In this document: positions 43,729 through 53,416 of the stretch, piece by piece
Layout of the letters: every line of letters begins with the position of its first letter
Numbering within the stretch: position 1 is the first letter of the stretch
Assembly (NCBI RefSeq): GCF_010120715.1
Contig: NZ_CP047591.1
Location: forward strand, 3,224,001 to 3,288,000
DNA length: 64,000 nucleotides
Origin: Aminipila terrae
Lineage (GTDB): Bacteria > Bacillota > Clostridia > Peptostreptococcales > Anaerovoracaceae
Direction of reading: 5' to 3'
Position numbers and translations under genes: made by a program
Notes under the pieces: generated by a model
Told to the model about the DNA's origin: nothing
Database searches by the model: none
Seen by the model: only the letters and a program-made list of their open reading frames with translations

Positions 43729-45327
43729 ATGACAGTACGAGCAGTTGGGTATAGCAGATTAAGTAAAGAGGATTTAAATAAAATATACGACGACAGCGAA
43801 AGTATTAAGAATCAAAATAATCTCATATCAGAATATGTAGACAAGCAAGGGTGGATTCTTCAGGAAATCTACAGTGACGATGATTTTAAAGGCTCTGACA
43901 GAAACAGACCAGATTTTAACCGGATGCTTTCAGATGCATATCAAAACAAGTTCGACGTTATAGTCTGTAAAAACCAGTCAAGATTTGCAAGAGATATAGA
44001 ATTGATCGAGAAATACATACATGGAAAATTTATTGAGGGAAATATTCGTTTTGTTGCCATACAGGACAACATTGACACGGCCAATATGAACAGCGCTTCT
44101 AAAAAAATCTCACAGCTTCACGGATTGACTGATACCTGGTATCTTGAGGATTTGTCTGGGAATATAAGTAACGTCTTTGATACAAAACGAAAAAAAGGAG
44201 AATATATTGCTTCCTGGGCACTTTACGGGTATTTAAAGAACCCGGAAAATAAAAATGAGCTGATTATTGACCCGGTTGCTTCAGAAATCGTTAAACTCAT
44301 TTTTAAATGGTACATAGAAGGGAGGGGTCTGCAAAAGATTGCAAATCTGTTAAATCAGCGGAATATACCTAACCCCCTTAAATATAAGAAAGACATGGGC
44401 ATGAAAATAGGTGCAAAATCCCGGATCACTTCTAAATCTTATCTCTGGAGGGGAGACACCATTGGCCGCATGCTGGAAAACCAAATGTATATGGGACATA
44501 TGGTTCAGGGCCGGCTAAAAAAGGTTAGTTATAAAAGTAAGAAAATAGTCAGTGTGCCAAAAGATCACTGGATTATTGTTAAAAATACTCACCCAGCTAT
44601 TATAGACCGTGAAACATGGGATACTGTTCAGAATATAAGGAAAACAAAAGTCAAACCAAGAAGAGACGGTATTGTGAACATGTTTAACGGCAAATTAAGG
44701 TGTCTGGAATGTTCAGAACTCATGTACGCTATTACATATCCTAAGCAGCTTCACGGTATAAAATCCAAAACAGAATTTAACACCATATTCAGGTGTTCCA
44801 AAAAAATGATTCAGTCCAACGCATGTGTCTCAACAGGAATTTCAATGAATCTGCTGGAACTACATGTATTATCTGAACTTAAGAAGTTTTCAGAGATATA
44901 TTTTGACGAAAAATCTATTGAAACACAGCTGACTATAACGGACGGCAGGTTCGAAAATCTCACAAGGCTACAGTCAGATAAGGAAAGACTTAATAAACAG
45001 ATTTCAGAAGGCAATCACGCAATCGCTACTCTTTATATGGACAAAGTCAGAGGGCTGATATCTGAAAAACAGTTTTCTCAGATTAATACCCAGATACTCA
45101 TGGAAATAAAATCATCAGAAGAAGCATTGAAACAGGTAGAAAAGGAATTGGAAGGTATCTCTTTTAATATGTTTCAAAAAATAAATCTCTCTGAAATTAT
45201 AGAAAGGTACAGAGAAATCAACAAGTTAAACAGAAATATTATTTTAGACCTGATAGATGTGATCTACATTGGGCGTAAAGACGAAAAAACAGGAAAGAGA
45301 ATCATTAAAATCCTTTGGAATTTCTGA
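43729..45327 (+). CDS. Large serine recombinase
   Basis: A 532-residue site-specific recombinase. The resolvase catalytic domain has the nucleophile S9 in GYSRLS and the arginines in SRFARDIELIEKY. Residues about 165-270 are the recombinase domain. A zinc-ribbon with CLECSELMY ... FRCSKK ... ACVSTGI follows, then a coiled coil (about 395-470). This is the build of phage integrases and transposon TnpX-like recombinases. It ends within the first copy of a 29-bp direct repeat, so the flanking segment may be its element or a trace of its action. No phage structural genes are near. Confidence 0.92.
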   Translation: MTVRAVGYSRLSKEDLNKIYDDSESIKNQNNLISEYVDKQGWILQEIYSDDDFKGSDRNRPDFNRMLSDAYQNKFDVIVCKNQSRFARDIELIEKYIHGKFIEGNIRFVAIQDNIDTANMNSASKKISQLHGLTDTWYLEDLSGNISNVFDTKRKKGEYIASWALYGYLKNPENKNELIIDPVASEIVKLIFKWYIEGRGLQKIANLLNQRNIPNPLKYKKDMGMKIGAKSRITSKSYLWRGDTIGRMLENQMYMGHMVQGRLKKVSYKSKKIVSVPKDHWIIVKNTHPAIIDRETWDTVQNIRKTKVKPRRDGIVNMFNGKLRCLECSELMYAITYPKQLHGIKSKTEFNTIFRCSKKMIQSNACVSTGISMNLLELHVLSELKKFSEIYFDEKSIETQLTITDGRFENLTRLQSDKERLNKQISEGNHAIATLYMDKVRGLISEKQFSQINTQILMEIKSSEEALKQVEKELEGISFNMFQKINLSEIIERYREINKLNRNIILDLIDVIYIGRKDEKTGKRIIKILWNF

Positions 45328-45339
45328 GAGGTTGTTAAT
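45311..45339. repeat. 29-bp direct repeat, left copy
   Basis: Matches 46769-46797 at 27 of 29 positions. It covers the last codons and stop of the serine recombinase (ILWNF). The right copy encodes LLWNF followed by a stop, as if a second recombinase end was once there. It may be an attachment site or a duplication bracketing the ATPase gene. Confidence 0.7.
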
Positions 45340-45372
45340 ATTTTTATCACAGAAAAAATATTGTCGAATTAT

Positions 45373-45402
45373 AAAGTTTTTTCTGTAACGAGAAAAAACT
45401 TT
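45373..45402. repeat. Perfect 12-bp inverted repeat before the ATPase gene
   Basis: AAAGTTTTTTCT and AGAAAAAACTTT around a 6-base loop. It could terminate the recombinase transcript (T-run within the left arm) or be an operator for the ATPase gene that starts 50 bases later. Confidence 0.55.
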
Positions 45403-45452
45403 GACGTTCATAGTTTTCAGTGATATACTTTGATAAAAGCGAGGTGTTATTA

Positions 45453-46655
45453 ATGATTCAAAGAAAAGAATATTTGCAACAACTAATCACTAACAGAGAA
45501 AAACAAATTATCAAAGTAGTTACAGGGGTCAGACGATGCGGTAAGTCCACTCTTTTTTCATTATATATTAATTATTTAAAATCTGTAGGTGTATCTGATG
45601 AGCAAATTATATCAATCAATTTAGAAGACATCGATTATGAGGAACTTTTGAACTATAAGAGCCTTTATCAATATATAAAAGAAAAACTTTGTAAAGATAA
45701 ATACAATTATGTGTTCATTGATGAAGTACAAAACTGTCAGCAGTTTGAAAAAGCGGTGGACAGCCTATTTATAAAAGAAAATGTTGATGTCTATATTACG
45801 GGCTCTAATGCGTATATGCTGTCGGGAGAACTTGCAACCCTTTTGTCCGGCAGGTATATTACCATTGATATGCTTCCACTTTCATTCTATGAATACTGCG
45901 AAGCAGAACCAAGAGCAACTCTGACAGTAAAAGAGAAATTCAATCAATATCTTAGATACGGTTCTTTTCCATATGTTGCAAGTATGGAACAAAACGATGA
46001 GACAGTACGATCCTACATTGATGGTATTTATAATACGATTTTGATAAAAGATGTGGCAAAGAGAGAGGGCATTACTGACATTGTACTGTTAGAAAACATA
46101 GTAAAAACTATAGCAAGCAGCATAGGCAGCCCTATTTCAATTAAAAAAATAAGCGATACCATAAATTCGGCTGGAAGAAAAATATCGGTCAATACCGTTG
46201 ATCATTATGTCCATGCACTTACCGACAGCTATATTTTTTATAAAGCAGATCGATATGACATCAAAGGAAGACAGTATTTAAAAACTTTGAGTAAATATTA
46301 TTTGGTGGATACAGGGATTCGTAATATGTTGCTGTCATCTGCTGCTTCGGATATAGGTCACTTGATTGAAAATATCGTATATTTGGAATTGCTTCATCGT
46401 GGGTACAAAGTGAACATTGGAAAGCTTGCAGAAAAAGAAGTGGATTTTGTTGCAAGTAATATGGATGGTATCACATATTATCAAGTTTCTGCCACTGTAT
46501 TAGATGAGAAAACATTGGCACGAGAATTGGAACCATTACGAAGGATACCCGATCACTATCCTAAAATACTGCTGACTTTAGATGAAATAGGTGCAGGTGC
46601 AAATTATGAAGGAATACGGCAAATAAATTTAATTGAATGGCTTTTGAATAAATAA
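45453..46655 (+). CDS. AAA ATPase with DUF4143 (ATPase of unknown role)
   Basis: A 400-residue protein. It has the Walker A GVRRCGKSTLF near residues 27-37, Walker B YVFIDEVQNCQQF, a sensor TGSNAYMLSGELATLLSGRY, and a C-terminal DUF4143 domain with the nuclease-like segment RGYKVNIGKLAEKEVDFVA. The ATG at 45453 follows GAGGTG. These proteins are common, fast-spreading accessory genes in anaerobes and sometimes behave as toxin-like or mobile genes. The gene is bracketed by a 29-bp direct repeat, which supports recent insertion. Confidence 0.88.
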   Translation: MIQRKEYLQQLITNREKQIIKVVTGVRRCGKSTLFSLYINYLKSVGVSDEQIISINLEDIDYEELLNYKSLYQYIKEKLCKDKYNYVFIDEVQNCQQFEKAVDSLFIKENVDVYITGSNAYMLSGELATLLSGRYITIDMLPLSFYEYCEAEPRATLTVKEKFNQYLRYGSFPYVASMEQNDETVRSYIDGIYNTILIKDVAKREGITDIVLLENIVKTIASSIGSPISIKKISDTINSAGRKISVNTVDHYVHALTDSYIFYKADRYDIKGRQYLKTLSKYYLVDTGIRNMLLSSAASDIGHLIENIVYLELLHRGYKVNIGKLAEKEVDFVASNMDGITYYQVSATVLDEKTLARELEPLRRIPDHYPKILLTLDEIGAGANYEGIRQINLIEWLLNK

Positions 46656-46669
46656 CCAAAGAATAAATT

Positions 46670-46698
46670 AAATCTCAGATTACGGTCTGAGATTTTTT
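46670..46698 (+). terminator. Terminator of the ATPase gene
   Basis: Perfect 10-bp stem AAATCTCAGA / TCTGAGATTT with a T run of six. Confidence 0.9.
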
Positions 46699-46768
46699 AA
46701 TGCTGCAAATTACTTAGAAAGGAGGTATGAAGTCATTATTGGAAATCTGGAAGCATAAATGAAAAAAC

Positions 46769-46797
46769 TCCTTTGGAATTTCTAAGAGGTTGTAAAT
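46769..46797. repeat. 29-bp direct repeat, right copy
   Basis: Second copy of the repeat at 45311-45339. It also contains the stop codon and last codons of the minus-strand gene that ends at 46782, so that gene was joined to, or extended into, the repeat. Confidence 0.7.
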
Positions 46798-47579
46798 CTT
46801 AAAATAAATGTTTTTACACAAGTTATACAGATAGCTATAATCAGGTTTGCAGAAATCTCTCCGTTTTGACCAATTGTTAAGTCTCTTCCAAAATTGTTTG
46901 TTGCAAGTCTTGTTTCGCATGCAGTGTTACAAAATTCAGTAAATCTTGGGAGAAATGCTGTATCAATTGTAGAAGGCATACAGATTTCAAAGAAGTTTGT
47001 AAGTACTAATGGCTGGGAATTTGTAGCTATGTTTACATCTGCACAAACGGTAAAGACTACTTCGTTATTGTTTCTATCACATAACAGTAAGTCAATAAAT
47101 ATCTGGACATTTCCAGTTACTTCAATACTTTGTGTACCGAAAATTGGTGTTCCCATACATTTTTCATCGCATTCGCTTGTATCTGCATATAAGATTTTTT
47201 CTGAGAAAGTTCCGTCAGGGCCTACTACTTCTATAGGGTTGCCCTGACCATTGTGTAAAAAGGTAGCGCCGGAAATAGTTGTATTCAAGTTTAGATTTAG
47301 ATTTTTCGGATCGTCTATGTTACCTGGGTTAAAGAACCTCTTACAGCGTATGTCTAAAACTCTTCTAACTCTGTGACCTCTTGGAATATTTGGTGTGAAG
47401 TGCTGATTCTGAACTGTTTTCATTCCCTGAAGATTAAATAATACGGCATCGTATACTTTTTGAACATACAATGGTTCAGTTACTAAATCTTCAATATTAC
47501 CGCTAAACTCACAGAGAGTATTTGCGTTGCAGCAATTCTGATAGAGGTCCGGCGATACTCTGTTGCCGAAACAACTCAT
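46782..47579 (-). CDS. Cysteine-containing protein, possible spore-surface protein
   Basis: A 265-residue protein of mainly beta-strand character with eleven or more cysteines, including NCCNAN near the N-terminus and TACETRL near the C-terminus. It has no signal peptide. The start at 47579 follows a GGAGGGA ribosome site; an upstream ATG lacks one. The cysteine content and Asn-rich N-terminus resemble spore-coat or exosporium proteins, but I cannot assign a family. The last five residues come from the 29-bp repeat, so the natural C-terminus may have been altered. Confidence 0.6.
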   Translation of the reverse strand: MSCFGNRVSPDLYQNCCNANTLCEFSGNIEDLVTEPLYVQKVYDAVLFNLQGMKTVQNQHFTPNIPRGHRVRRVLDIRCKRFFNPGNIDDPKNLNLNLNTTISGATFLHNGQGNPIEVVGPDGTFSEKILYADTSECDEKCMGTPIFGTQSIEVTGNVQIFIDLLLCDRNNNEVVFTVCADVNIATNSQPLVLTNFFEICMPSTIDTAFLPRFTEFCNTACETRLATNNFGRDLTIGQNGEISANLIIAICITCVKTFILRFTTS

Positions 47580-47713
47580 ATATTTCCCTCCTTCATGTGG
47601 CATGATAGTCTTTATGAGTTAGTATATGAAAGTTTGAAATAGTGTGTTACTGCAATTTGCATTTTCAGCTTCTTTCATATATAATAATAGATTATGTATT
47701 AGGAGAGAAAATC

Positions 47714-48265
47714 ATGGCAGTAGGTATCAGAAAGACTACTTTTGACGAATTCTTTGATAATAGGAAGGCGTTGATTTATAAATATCAGAAAGGGGACTTA
47801 ACAAAAAAAGAGTTTATAGAAGAACATTACTACTTTATGACAAGACTGAATTTAAAGCCTTTTCAACGAATAGACTCTTTTGAAAAGGGGATTTACAATT
47901 ATCAGTATTACAATGCAGTGGCAAAATATAACACCCTGAGGGCCAGGGATAAAAAACTTATAGAAAAACATCCTGATCTGGTTCGGGAGATAGAAAATAA
48001 AATTAAATATAATTATAATAAAAAAGATGAATCTATTATAAAACTTCTGAGATATCTGAATTATGAAGAAATAGAAGCTTACTATATTAAATCAAAGTCA
48101 GATTATCTTGATAATAGGTTAATTGAAATAGTACTTCTGGATTACGATGATGTAATATTACACACCATCAATACTGGTATAGTGGATGAACTAAAACGTG
48201 AAGGTGTATTTGAAGATGTACGAAAACGATCCAAAATAGACAACTATGTCAACAAAAAATATTAG
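47714..48265 (+). CDS. Conserved hypothetical protein (DUF6648-like)
   Basis: A 183-residue soluble, helical protein with the pattern KGDLTKKEFIEEHYYFMTRLNLKPFQRIDSFEKGIYNYQYYNAVAKYNTLRA seen in Clostridia-specific hypothetical proteins, which I recall as DUF6648 without certainty. AGGAGAG lies 7-8 bases before the ATG. The MBOAT gene follows after 20 bases. The role is unknown. Confidence 0.7.
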   Translation: MAVGIRKTTFDEFFDNRKALIYKYQKGDLTKKEFIEEHYYFMTRLNLKPFQRIDSFEKGIYNYQYYNAVAKYNTLRARDKKLIEKHPDLVREIENKIKYNYNKKDESIIKLLRYLNYEEIEAYYIKSKSDYLDNRLIEIVLLDYDDVILHTINTGIVDELKREGVFEDVRKRSKIDNYVNKKY

Positions 48266-48285
48266 AAAATTACGGAGATATAAAT

Positions 48286-49701
48286 ATGCTGTTTTCATCA
48301 ATTATTTTTATAAGCTGTTTTCTGCCTATAGTATTATTTCTCTATTATACCATATTCAGTTTCAGCCTTCGGGTGCAGAATATTTTTTTACTGGTAATAA
48401 GCTTGGGGTTTTATGCCTGGGGTGAACCGAAATTTGTATTTGTACTCATCATCTCAATTTTGGTGAACTGGATATTTGGACTTGCAGTTTCTAAATTTCG
48501 AATGGACAAACTCAAATCGAAAATAACAATTATTTTAATGCTTATTTATAATTTAAGCATTATTTTCGTGTTCAAATATCTGATGTTTACAATGGAAAAT
48601 GTCCAGTATGTTACAGGTCTGGACTACAAAATTCCTAAAATAGTATTGCCAATCGGTATTTCATTTTTTACATTTAAAGCAATTTCTTATGTAGTTGATA
48701 TATATCGGGAGAAGGCAGAAGCTCAGAAAAACCCCCTCAATGCGGGGCTTTACATAACTTTTTTTCCTCAGCTTCTGGCAGGACCTATAGCACGATATGA
48801 ATCCTTTGCAGACCAGATTCAAAACAGAAAAGTCAGTTTTGACGATATATCAGCTGGTGTCTGCAGATTTCTTATAGGATTATCTAAAAAAGTACTACTG
48901 GCTAACAACCTGGCGCTGGTTGCAGATAAAGCTTTTAAACTGCTTGGGACGGATGATTTATCCCTGGCCATGGCCTGGTTAGGGGCTTTATGCTATACAT
49001 TACAGATTTATTACGATTTTTCCGGATATTCTGATATGGCTATCGGACTTGGAAAAATGTTTGGCTTTCATACAGAGGAAAACTTTAATTATCCCTATAT
49101 ATCAAAATCAACCACCGAGTTCTGGAGAAGATGGCACATTTCTTTGGGTTCATGGTTCAGAGATTATGTATATATTCCTTTAGGGGGAAACCGGGTAGGA
49201 GGCAAAAAAAGATTATTCTTCAATCTCTTTGTAGTATGGGCCTTAACAGGGTTGTGGCATGGAGCAAACTGGACCTTTATTTGCTGGGGATTACTGTATT
49301 TCGTATCAATTTCATTGGAAAAAGTCACTGGATTAGACAAAATGCAATCTCATGTTATGCTTCGTCACATATACACCATGCTTCTTGTCATGTTTGGCTG
49401 GGTGCTTTTCAGAGCAGAGAATATAACAGATGCTCTTATTTACCTGAAGACCATGTTTATACCAGGAGGAGCCGGACTGGTTGATGCAGATGCCATGGTA
49501 TGTTCGAAAGAATATTTAGGCTACTTGTTTTTCGGTATTCTGTTTACCAGACCTTTTGCAAAGAAACTGGCAAAGACAAAGCTGGCAAAGCTGAAATTAT
49601 CTCAGGCATTTTATGTTATTACTTTAATGGTATTATTTCTGGCATGTATTTCTTATATGTTAAAGAGTGCTTATAATCCATTTATATACTTTAACTTTTA
49701 A
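48286..49701 (+). CDS. MBOAT-family O-acyltransferase (AlgI/DltB type)
   Basis: A 471-residue membrane protein with about 11 helices. The MBOAT core is present: PIGISFFTFKAISYVVDIYR, ARYESFADQI, WRRWHISLGSWFRDYVYIPLGG and the catalytic His in LTGLWHGANWTF. It moves acyl groups across the membrane for transfer to an extracellular polysaccharide. The next gene encodes a DHHW-type partner, as in the AlgI/AlgJ-X and PatA/PatB pairs. Together they probably O-acetylate a cell-surface or peptidoglycan sugar. Confidence 0.93.
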   Translation: MLFSSIIFISCFLPIVLFLYYTIFSFSLRVQNIFLLVISLGFYAWGEPKFVFVLIISILVNWIFGLAVSKFRMDKLKSKITIILMLIYNLSIIFVFKYLMFTMENVQYVTGLDYKIPKIVLPIGISFFTFKAISYVVDIYREKAEAQKNPLNAGLYITFFPQLLAGPIARYESFADQIQNRKVSFDDISAGVCRFLIGLSKKVLLANNLALVADKAFKLLGTDDLSLAMAWLGALCYTLQIYYDFSGYSDMAIGLGKMFGFHTEENFNYPYISKSTTEFWRRWHISLGSWFRDYVYIPLGGNRVGGKKRLFFNLFVVWALTGLWHGANWTFICWGLLYFVSISLEKVTGLDKMQSHVMLRHIYTMLLVMFGWVLFRAENITDALIYLKTMFIPGGAGLVDADAMVCSKEYLGYLFFGILFTRPFAKKLAKTKLAKLKLSQAFYVITLMVLFLACISYMLKSAYNPFIYFNF

Positions 49702-49713
49702 GGAGGGACAGCT

Positions 49714-50928
49714 GTGAGGATTAAAAAAGAAAATATTACGGCCATTCTTTTCTTTGCGGTAATATGTGGAATGTTTGTAGGATTGCTTACATATAAGGAC
49801 AATGACCCGATAAATGATTTTCTGACAGAATACAGGACAGAAGTATTACCAGGAACCCCTATATTGGAAAGATTGTCAGAGGCCATCGATATCGCTGATG
49901 ATATTGTTTATGATCAGACCTGTTTTGAAGAACAGTATAATACGTTTTATGGGCTTATACAGAAACTTCTGGGGAAACACATTATTACAGATGCAGGATA
50001 TGGAGAAATATACAAAACAAAATACAACCAGATTATATTCAAAGTACCTAAGAAAAATTTCAGAGTTATGCGTTCGTTAGATGCTGTTGAAGAATTAAAG
50101 TCTAAATTGGACGAAGCTGGCATACCATTTCTATATGTACAGGCACCATTTAAGCTGTCTGATGATGAGCAGCAGCTGCCAGCCAATAAAACAGATTATG
50201 CTGATTATAATGTAAACTTATTTTTAAAAGGTTTAGATGAAAGAGGTATTAAATATCTGGATTTAAGACCGCTGCTCAGGGATGGAGAAAAGACTCAGAA
50301 CCAATTATTTTTTGACACCGATCATCACTGGAGAATTGAAACAGCTTTTGAGGCTACAGGCCATATAATGGACGAACTCAATAAAGATTATGGTTTTACT
50401 ATTGACAGTAAATATAAGGATTTAAAGAACTATAATGTAGAAACTCTGAAAAAATGTTATCTGGGATCTATGGGCAGGCGTACAGGAAGGTTTTATTCTG
50501 GTTTAGATGACTTTACTTTGATTACTCCAAAATTTAATACCAGTTATACTTTATATGAACACGATTACGGGGCAGAGAAAATATACAAAGGTTCTTTCTA
50601 TAAGGCAATATTGGACAAAAAATATTTAGTAAAAAAGGCGCCGGTTGACCTTAATAGATATGCTGTATACCATGGTGATAATGAAGAATTAATATTTAAC
50701 AATAACCTAGTAAATAATGGAAAGGTTATGATGATAAAGGATTCTTTTGGAGTTCCTGTATATTCTTTCCTTTCTCTGGGAGTCCATGAGGTAAGAGCGT
50801 TGGATTTACGGCTTTTTAAAGATTCTGTGGCAAAATATGCAAAAGAAAATAAACCGGATGTAGTGATTCTTTTGTATAACGGAGACACCTTTAATGAGGA
50901 AATGTTTAACTTCGTAATGGAACCGTAA
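49714..50928 (+). CDS. DHHW-motif extracellular acyltransferase partner of MBOAT
   Basis: A 404-residue protein with an N-terminal membrane anchor (residues 8-25) and an SGNH/AlgJ-like domain outside the cell. The signature FDTDHHWRIETAFEATG lies near residues 205-221. The catalytic Ser is probably that in MIKDSFGVPVYSFLS. It starts with GTG after AAGGAGGGA. It is 12 bases downstream of the MBOAT gene and should pass acyl groups from it onto polysaccharide. Confidence 0.88.
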   Translation: MRIKKENITAILFFAVICGMFVGLLTYKDNDPINDFLTEYRTEVLPGTPILERLSEAIDIADDIVYDQTCFEEQYNTFYGLIQKLLGKHIITDAGYGEIYKTKYNQIIFKVPKKNFRVMRSLDAVEELKSKLDEAGIPFLYVQAPFKLSDDEQQLPANKTDYADYNVNLFLKGLDERGIKYLDLRPLLRDGEKTQNQLFFDTDHHWRIETAFEATGHIMDELNKDYGFTIDSKYKDLKNYNVETLKKCYLGSMGRRTGRFYSGLDDFTLITPKFNTSYTLYEHDYGAEKIYKGSFYKAILDKKYLVKKAPVDLNRYAVYHGDNEELIFNNNLVNNGKVMMIKDSFGVPVYSFLSLGVHEVRALDLRLFKDSVAKYAKENKPDVVILLYNGDTFNEEMFNFVMEP

Positions 50929-51025
50929 CTTGAAGTTTTGCCAAGGGGTGTTAAAATAAAAATGTCGGGCTTAGATGGAAAAAAATAAGTTTTATGGCAT
51001 AAATGATAATAAAAAGGGGGAAAAA

Positions 51026-53353
51026 ATGAAAAAAAGTACGAAATTTTTAGCTGTATCTCTGGCCATTTCAGTAATAATTGCAAGTTTCTCAGGGTTTACA
51101 TATTACGATGGCTTTGGTAATGTTTATCTGGATTCGGAAAAGAAAATCTTTGATGGAGTTACCTATCATGAACAAATTGGTGTAAATGGTACCCATGGGC
51201 TGGAACATGCTTTCTTTGTTCAGGCAGATACTTCGTCAGGAAATGTTAAACCTATGGTTTTCAATGGTGAAGTGAGAAGCATGGCAACCGTTGGAACCAT
51301 GGCCCAATATGCGGAACAACAAGGCTATAAAGTTCTTGCAGCTGTAAACGGTGACCTTTTTGATACTTCAACTGGTACACCAAAGGGCCTTGTTATACAT
51401 AATGGAAACATTGTTACTTCAGGCTATGCTCCTGACCGAGTTGTTGCTTTTGACAGCCAGGGAAAAGCTTCTCTGCAATATGTCAATTTAAGCTATGGGC
51501 TGAAAGGGACACTGGCTTATGATGATACTTCAACAGGAGTAACACAAAAGGTGCAGGCACCTTTTTCCGCTAAGATTGATTATTACAATGTTCCCCATGG
51601 AGCGGCCAAGGGACTGCATTTATTTAACAGGCATTATTCATCAAGTACAAAAACAGCAGGAAGTTGTATAGAAGTTGTTGTAGACTGTGGAAGTCAGGAC
51701 AACATGCAGCTTCAAATCGGAAAAACTGTGAAGGGAACGGTGAAATCCGTCAATGTAGATACACATAATACTCCAATTGGGGATAATGAAGTCGTTTTAT
51801 CAACCGTTTCTGGCTCTGCAACCGCTTCACAACTATATTCCATGGTGGTAGGAAGTCCAGTAGAAATCAGTGTAAGTGATAACGCAAATACAGGGCTTGC
51901 CAATGCTACAGAGGCTATGGGAATCTATTATTCCTTAGTTGAAAATGGAAATGTTGTGACCACTGGAGCAAACATAAATCCAAGAACTGCAGTGGGCATA
52001 AAGAGTGATGGAACCGTTATTCTTTACGCGGTAGATGGAAGAAAAACAAATTCAAAAGGCTTAAATCTTGTAGAGCTTGCCAATCATATGAAGGCTTTAG
52101 GCTGCACCTATGCTTTTAATATGGATGGAGGCGGGTCCACCGCTTTATATTCCAGACTGCCAGGTAAGGAAAATACTGCAGGTATAAAAAATACTCCGTC
52201 AGATGGAGCTGAAAGAAAAGTTTCTAATGCTCTGCTATTTGTTTATAAAGCAGATAATGGGGGAAGTTCGGCTCAGAATTTAAACCTTTATCCTTCTCTG
52301 ACTTTGGCCATGCCAGGCGCAAATGTTCAGATAAACAGTTACGCTTCCAATAAGCTTTTTGAAACAGTATCTCTTCCGGGCACTGTAGGCTATACAGTAG
52401 AAAATGGGAACGGCAGTATTACGGGTAACGGATTATATACTGCAGGTGATACAGAAGGAAAAGTCAACATAACCGGAACCTGTGGAGATATATCGGGAAC
52501 TACCCAGGTGGAAGTAGTAAAAAGCAATCTATCAATCACTCCATCGGTTACCAAGTTGTTTTTAAATGCGGGGCAAAGTTCCGACATCAATCTTTCTGTT
52601 AAAAGTGGTCCTATTGATGTAGTCTCCACTGATAAAACATTTACATGGACCTGTGATCAGAATATAGGTACCATTGATGGCAACGGACTGTTTAAAGCAG
52701 GGAGCCAAAATGCTCAAACAGGAAATATATACGCTACATATAATGACTATAAAATTACCATACCAGTTCAGGTGGGTTCCATGAGTGTTGACTTTAAGGA
52801 TACTGCTAACCACTGGGCAAAGACTTATATTGGTTCTCTTGCTGCAAGAGGCATTGCAAATGGCATGGGAGGCAACTTATATCTGCCTGATTCACAGCTG
52901 ACAAGAGCGCAGTTCCTTGCACTGCTGGCTAAGACTTTAGACAATGTTGATGTAAGTAAATCAAGTCCTGCAGGCTTTACAGATGTGCCAGCGAGTGAAT
53001 GGTACTATAATTATGTAAACTGGGGATTTGAAAATGGTATTGTAAGCGGTATGACCGATACCACATTTGAGCCAAATGCAAATATAACAAGGGAACAGAT
53101 GTGTATCATGCTTTGCAAGTTTGCGACAAGCCAGCAACTGGTATTGCCTCAGAAATCAACGGGCATAAACTTTACGGATCAGTCTGCAATCAGTCCATGG
53201 GCAACAAATTATGTAAATACTATTGTTGGTGCTGGAATCATAAACGGCCAGCCGGAAGGCAATTTCCAGCCTCAGGGATTAGCTACAAGAGCACAGGCTG
53301 CAAAAGTTATTTACGTATATCTGAATGTCAGAGATGGCATTACTAAAAAATAA
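51026..53353 (+). CDS. Secreted phosphodiester glycosidase (NAGPA domain) with SLH anchor
   Basis: A 775-residue exported protein: signal peptide (residues 1-27), NAGPA/phosphodiester glycosidase domain with AAVNGDLFD, NPRTAVGIKSDGTVIL and the site FNMDGGGSTALYSR, then Ig-like strands, then three SLH repeats (588-775). The domain cleaves GlcNAc-phosphodiesters, for example in wall teichoic or glycan polymers. The ATG at 51026 follows AAGGGGG. It lies with the acetylation pair and a deacetylase, forming a surface-polysaccharide group. Confidence 0.9.
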   Translation: MKKSTKFLAVSLAISVIIASFSGFTYYDGFGNVYLDSEKKIFDGVTYHEQIGVNGTHGLEHAFFVQADTSSGNVKPMVFNGEVRSMATVGTMAQYAEQQGYKVLAAVNGDLFDTSTGTPKGLVIHNGNIVTSGYAPDRVVAFDSQGKASLQYVNLSYGLKGTLAYDDTSTGVTQKVQAPFSAKIDYYNVPHGAAKGLHLFNRHYSSSTKTAGSCIEVVVDCGSQDNMQLQIGKTVKGTVKSVNVDTHNTPIGDNEVVLSTVSGSATASQLYSMVVGSPVEISVSDNANTGLANATEAMGIYYSLVENGNVVTTGANINPRTAVGIKSDGTVILYAVDGRKTNSKGLNLVELANHMKALGCTYAFNMDGGGSTALYSRLPGKENTAGIKNTPSDGAERKVSNALLFVYKADNGGSSAQNLNLYPSLTLAMPGANVQINSYASNKLFETVSLPGTVGYTVENGNGSITGNGLYTAGDTEGKVNITGTCGDISGTTQVEVVKSNLSITPSVTKLFLNAGQSSDINLSVKSGPIDVVSTDKTFTWTCDQNIGTIDGNGLFKAGSQNAQTGNIYATYNDYKITIPVQVGSMSVDFKDTANHWAKTYIGSLAARGIANGMGGNLYLPDSQLTRAQFLALLAKTLDNVDVSKSSPAGFTDVPASEWYYNYVNWGFENGIVSGMTDTTFEPNANITREQMCIMLCKFATSQQLVLPQKSTGINFTDQSAISPWATNYVNTIVGAGIINGQPEGNFQPQGLATRAQAAKVIYVYLNVRDGITKK

Positions 53354-53379
53354 CTAGTTAAAATTAAAGTATAAAACAA

Positions 53380-53416
53380 ACACCTCCACGCATAGTTTTA
53401 GTGGGGGTGTTTTTTT
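53380..53416 (+). terminator. Terminator whose 3' arm doubles as the next ribosome site
   Basis: Stem ACACCTCCAC / GTGGGGGTGT with one non-Watson-Crick (T-G) pair, followed by seven T. The ATG of the deacetylase follows immediately at 53417, and the only purine-rich site upstream of it is the GGGGGTG of the right arm. Confidence 0.85.

Noticed and set aside
43523..46797. Prophage
   Set aside because: A serine recombinase and small gene are present, but there are no capsid, tail, lysis or replication genes.
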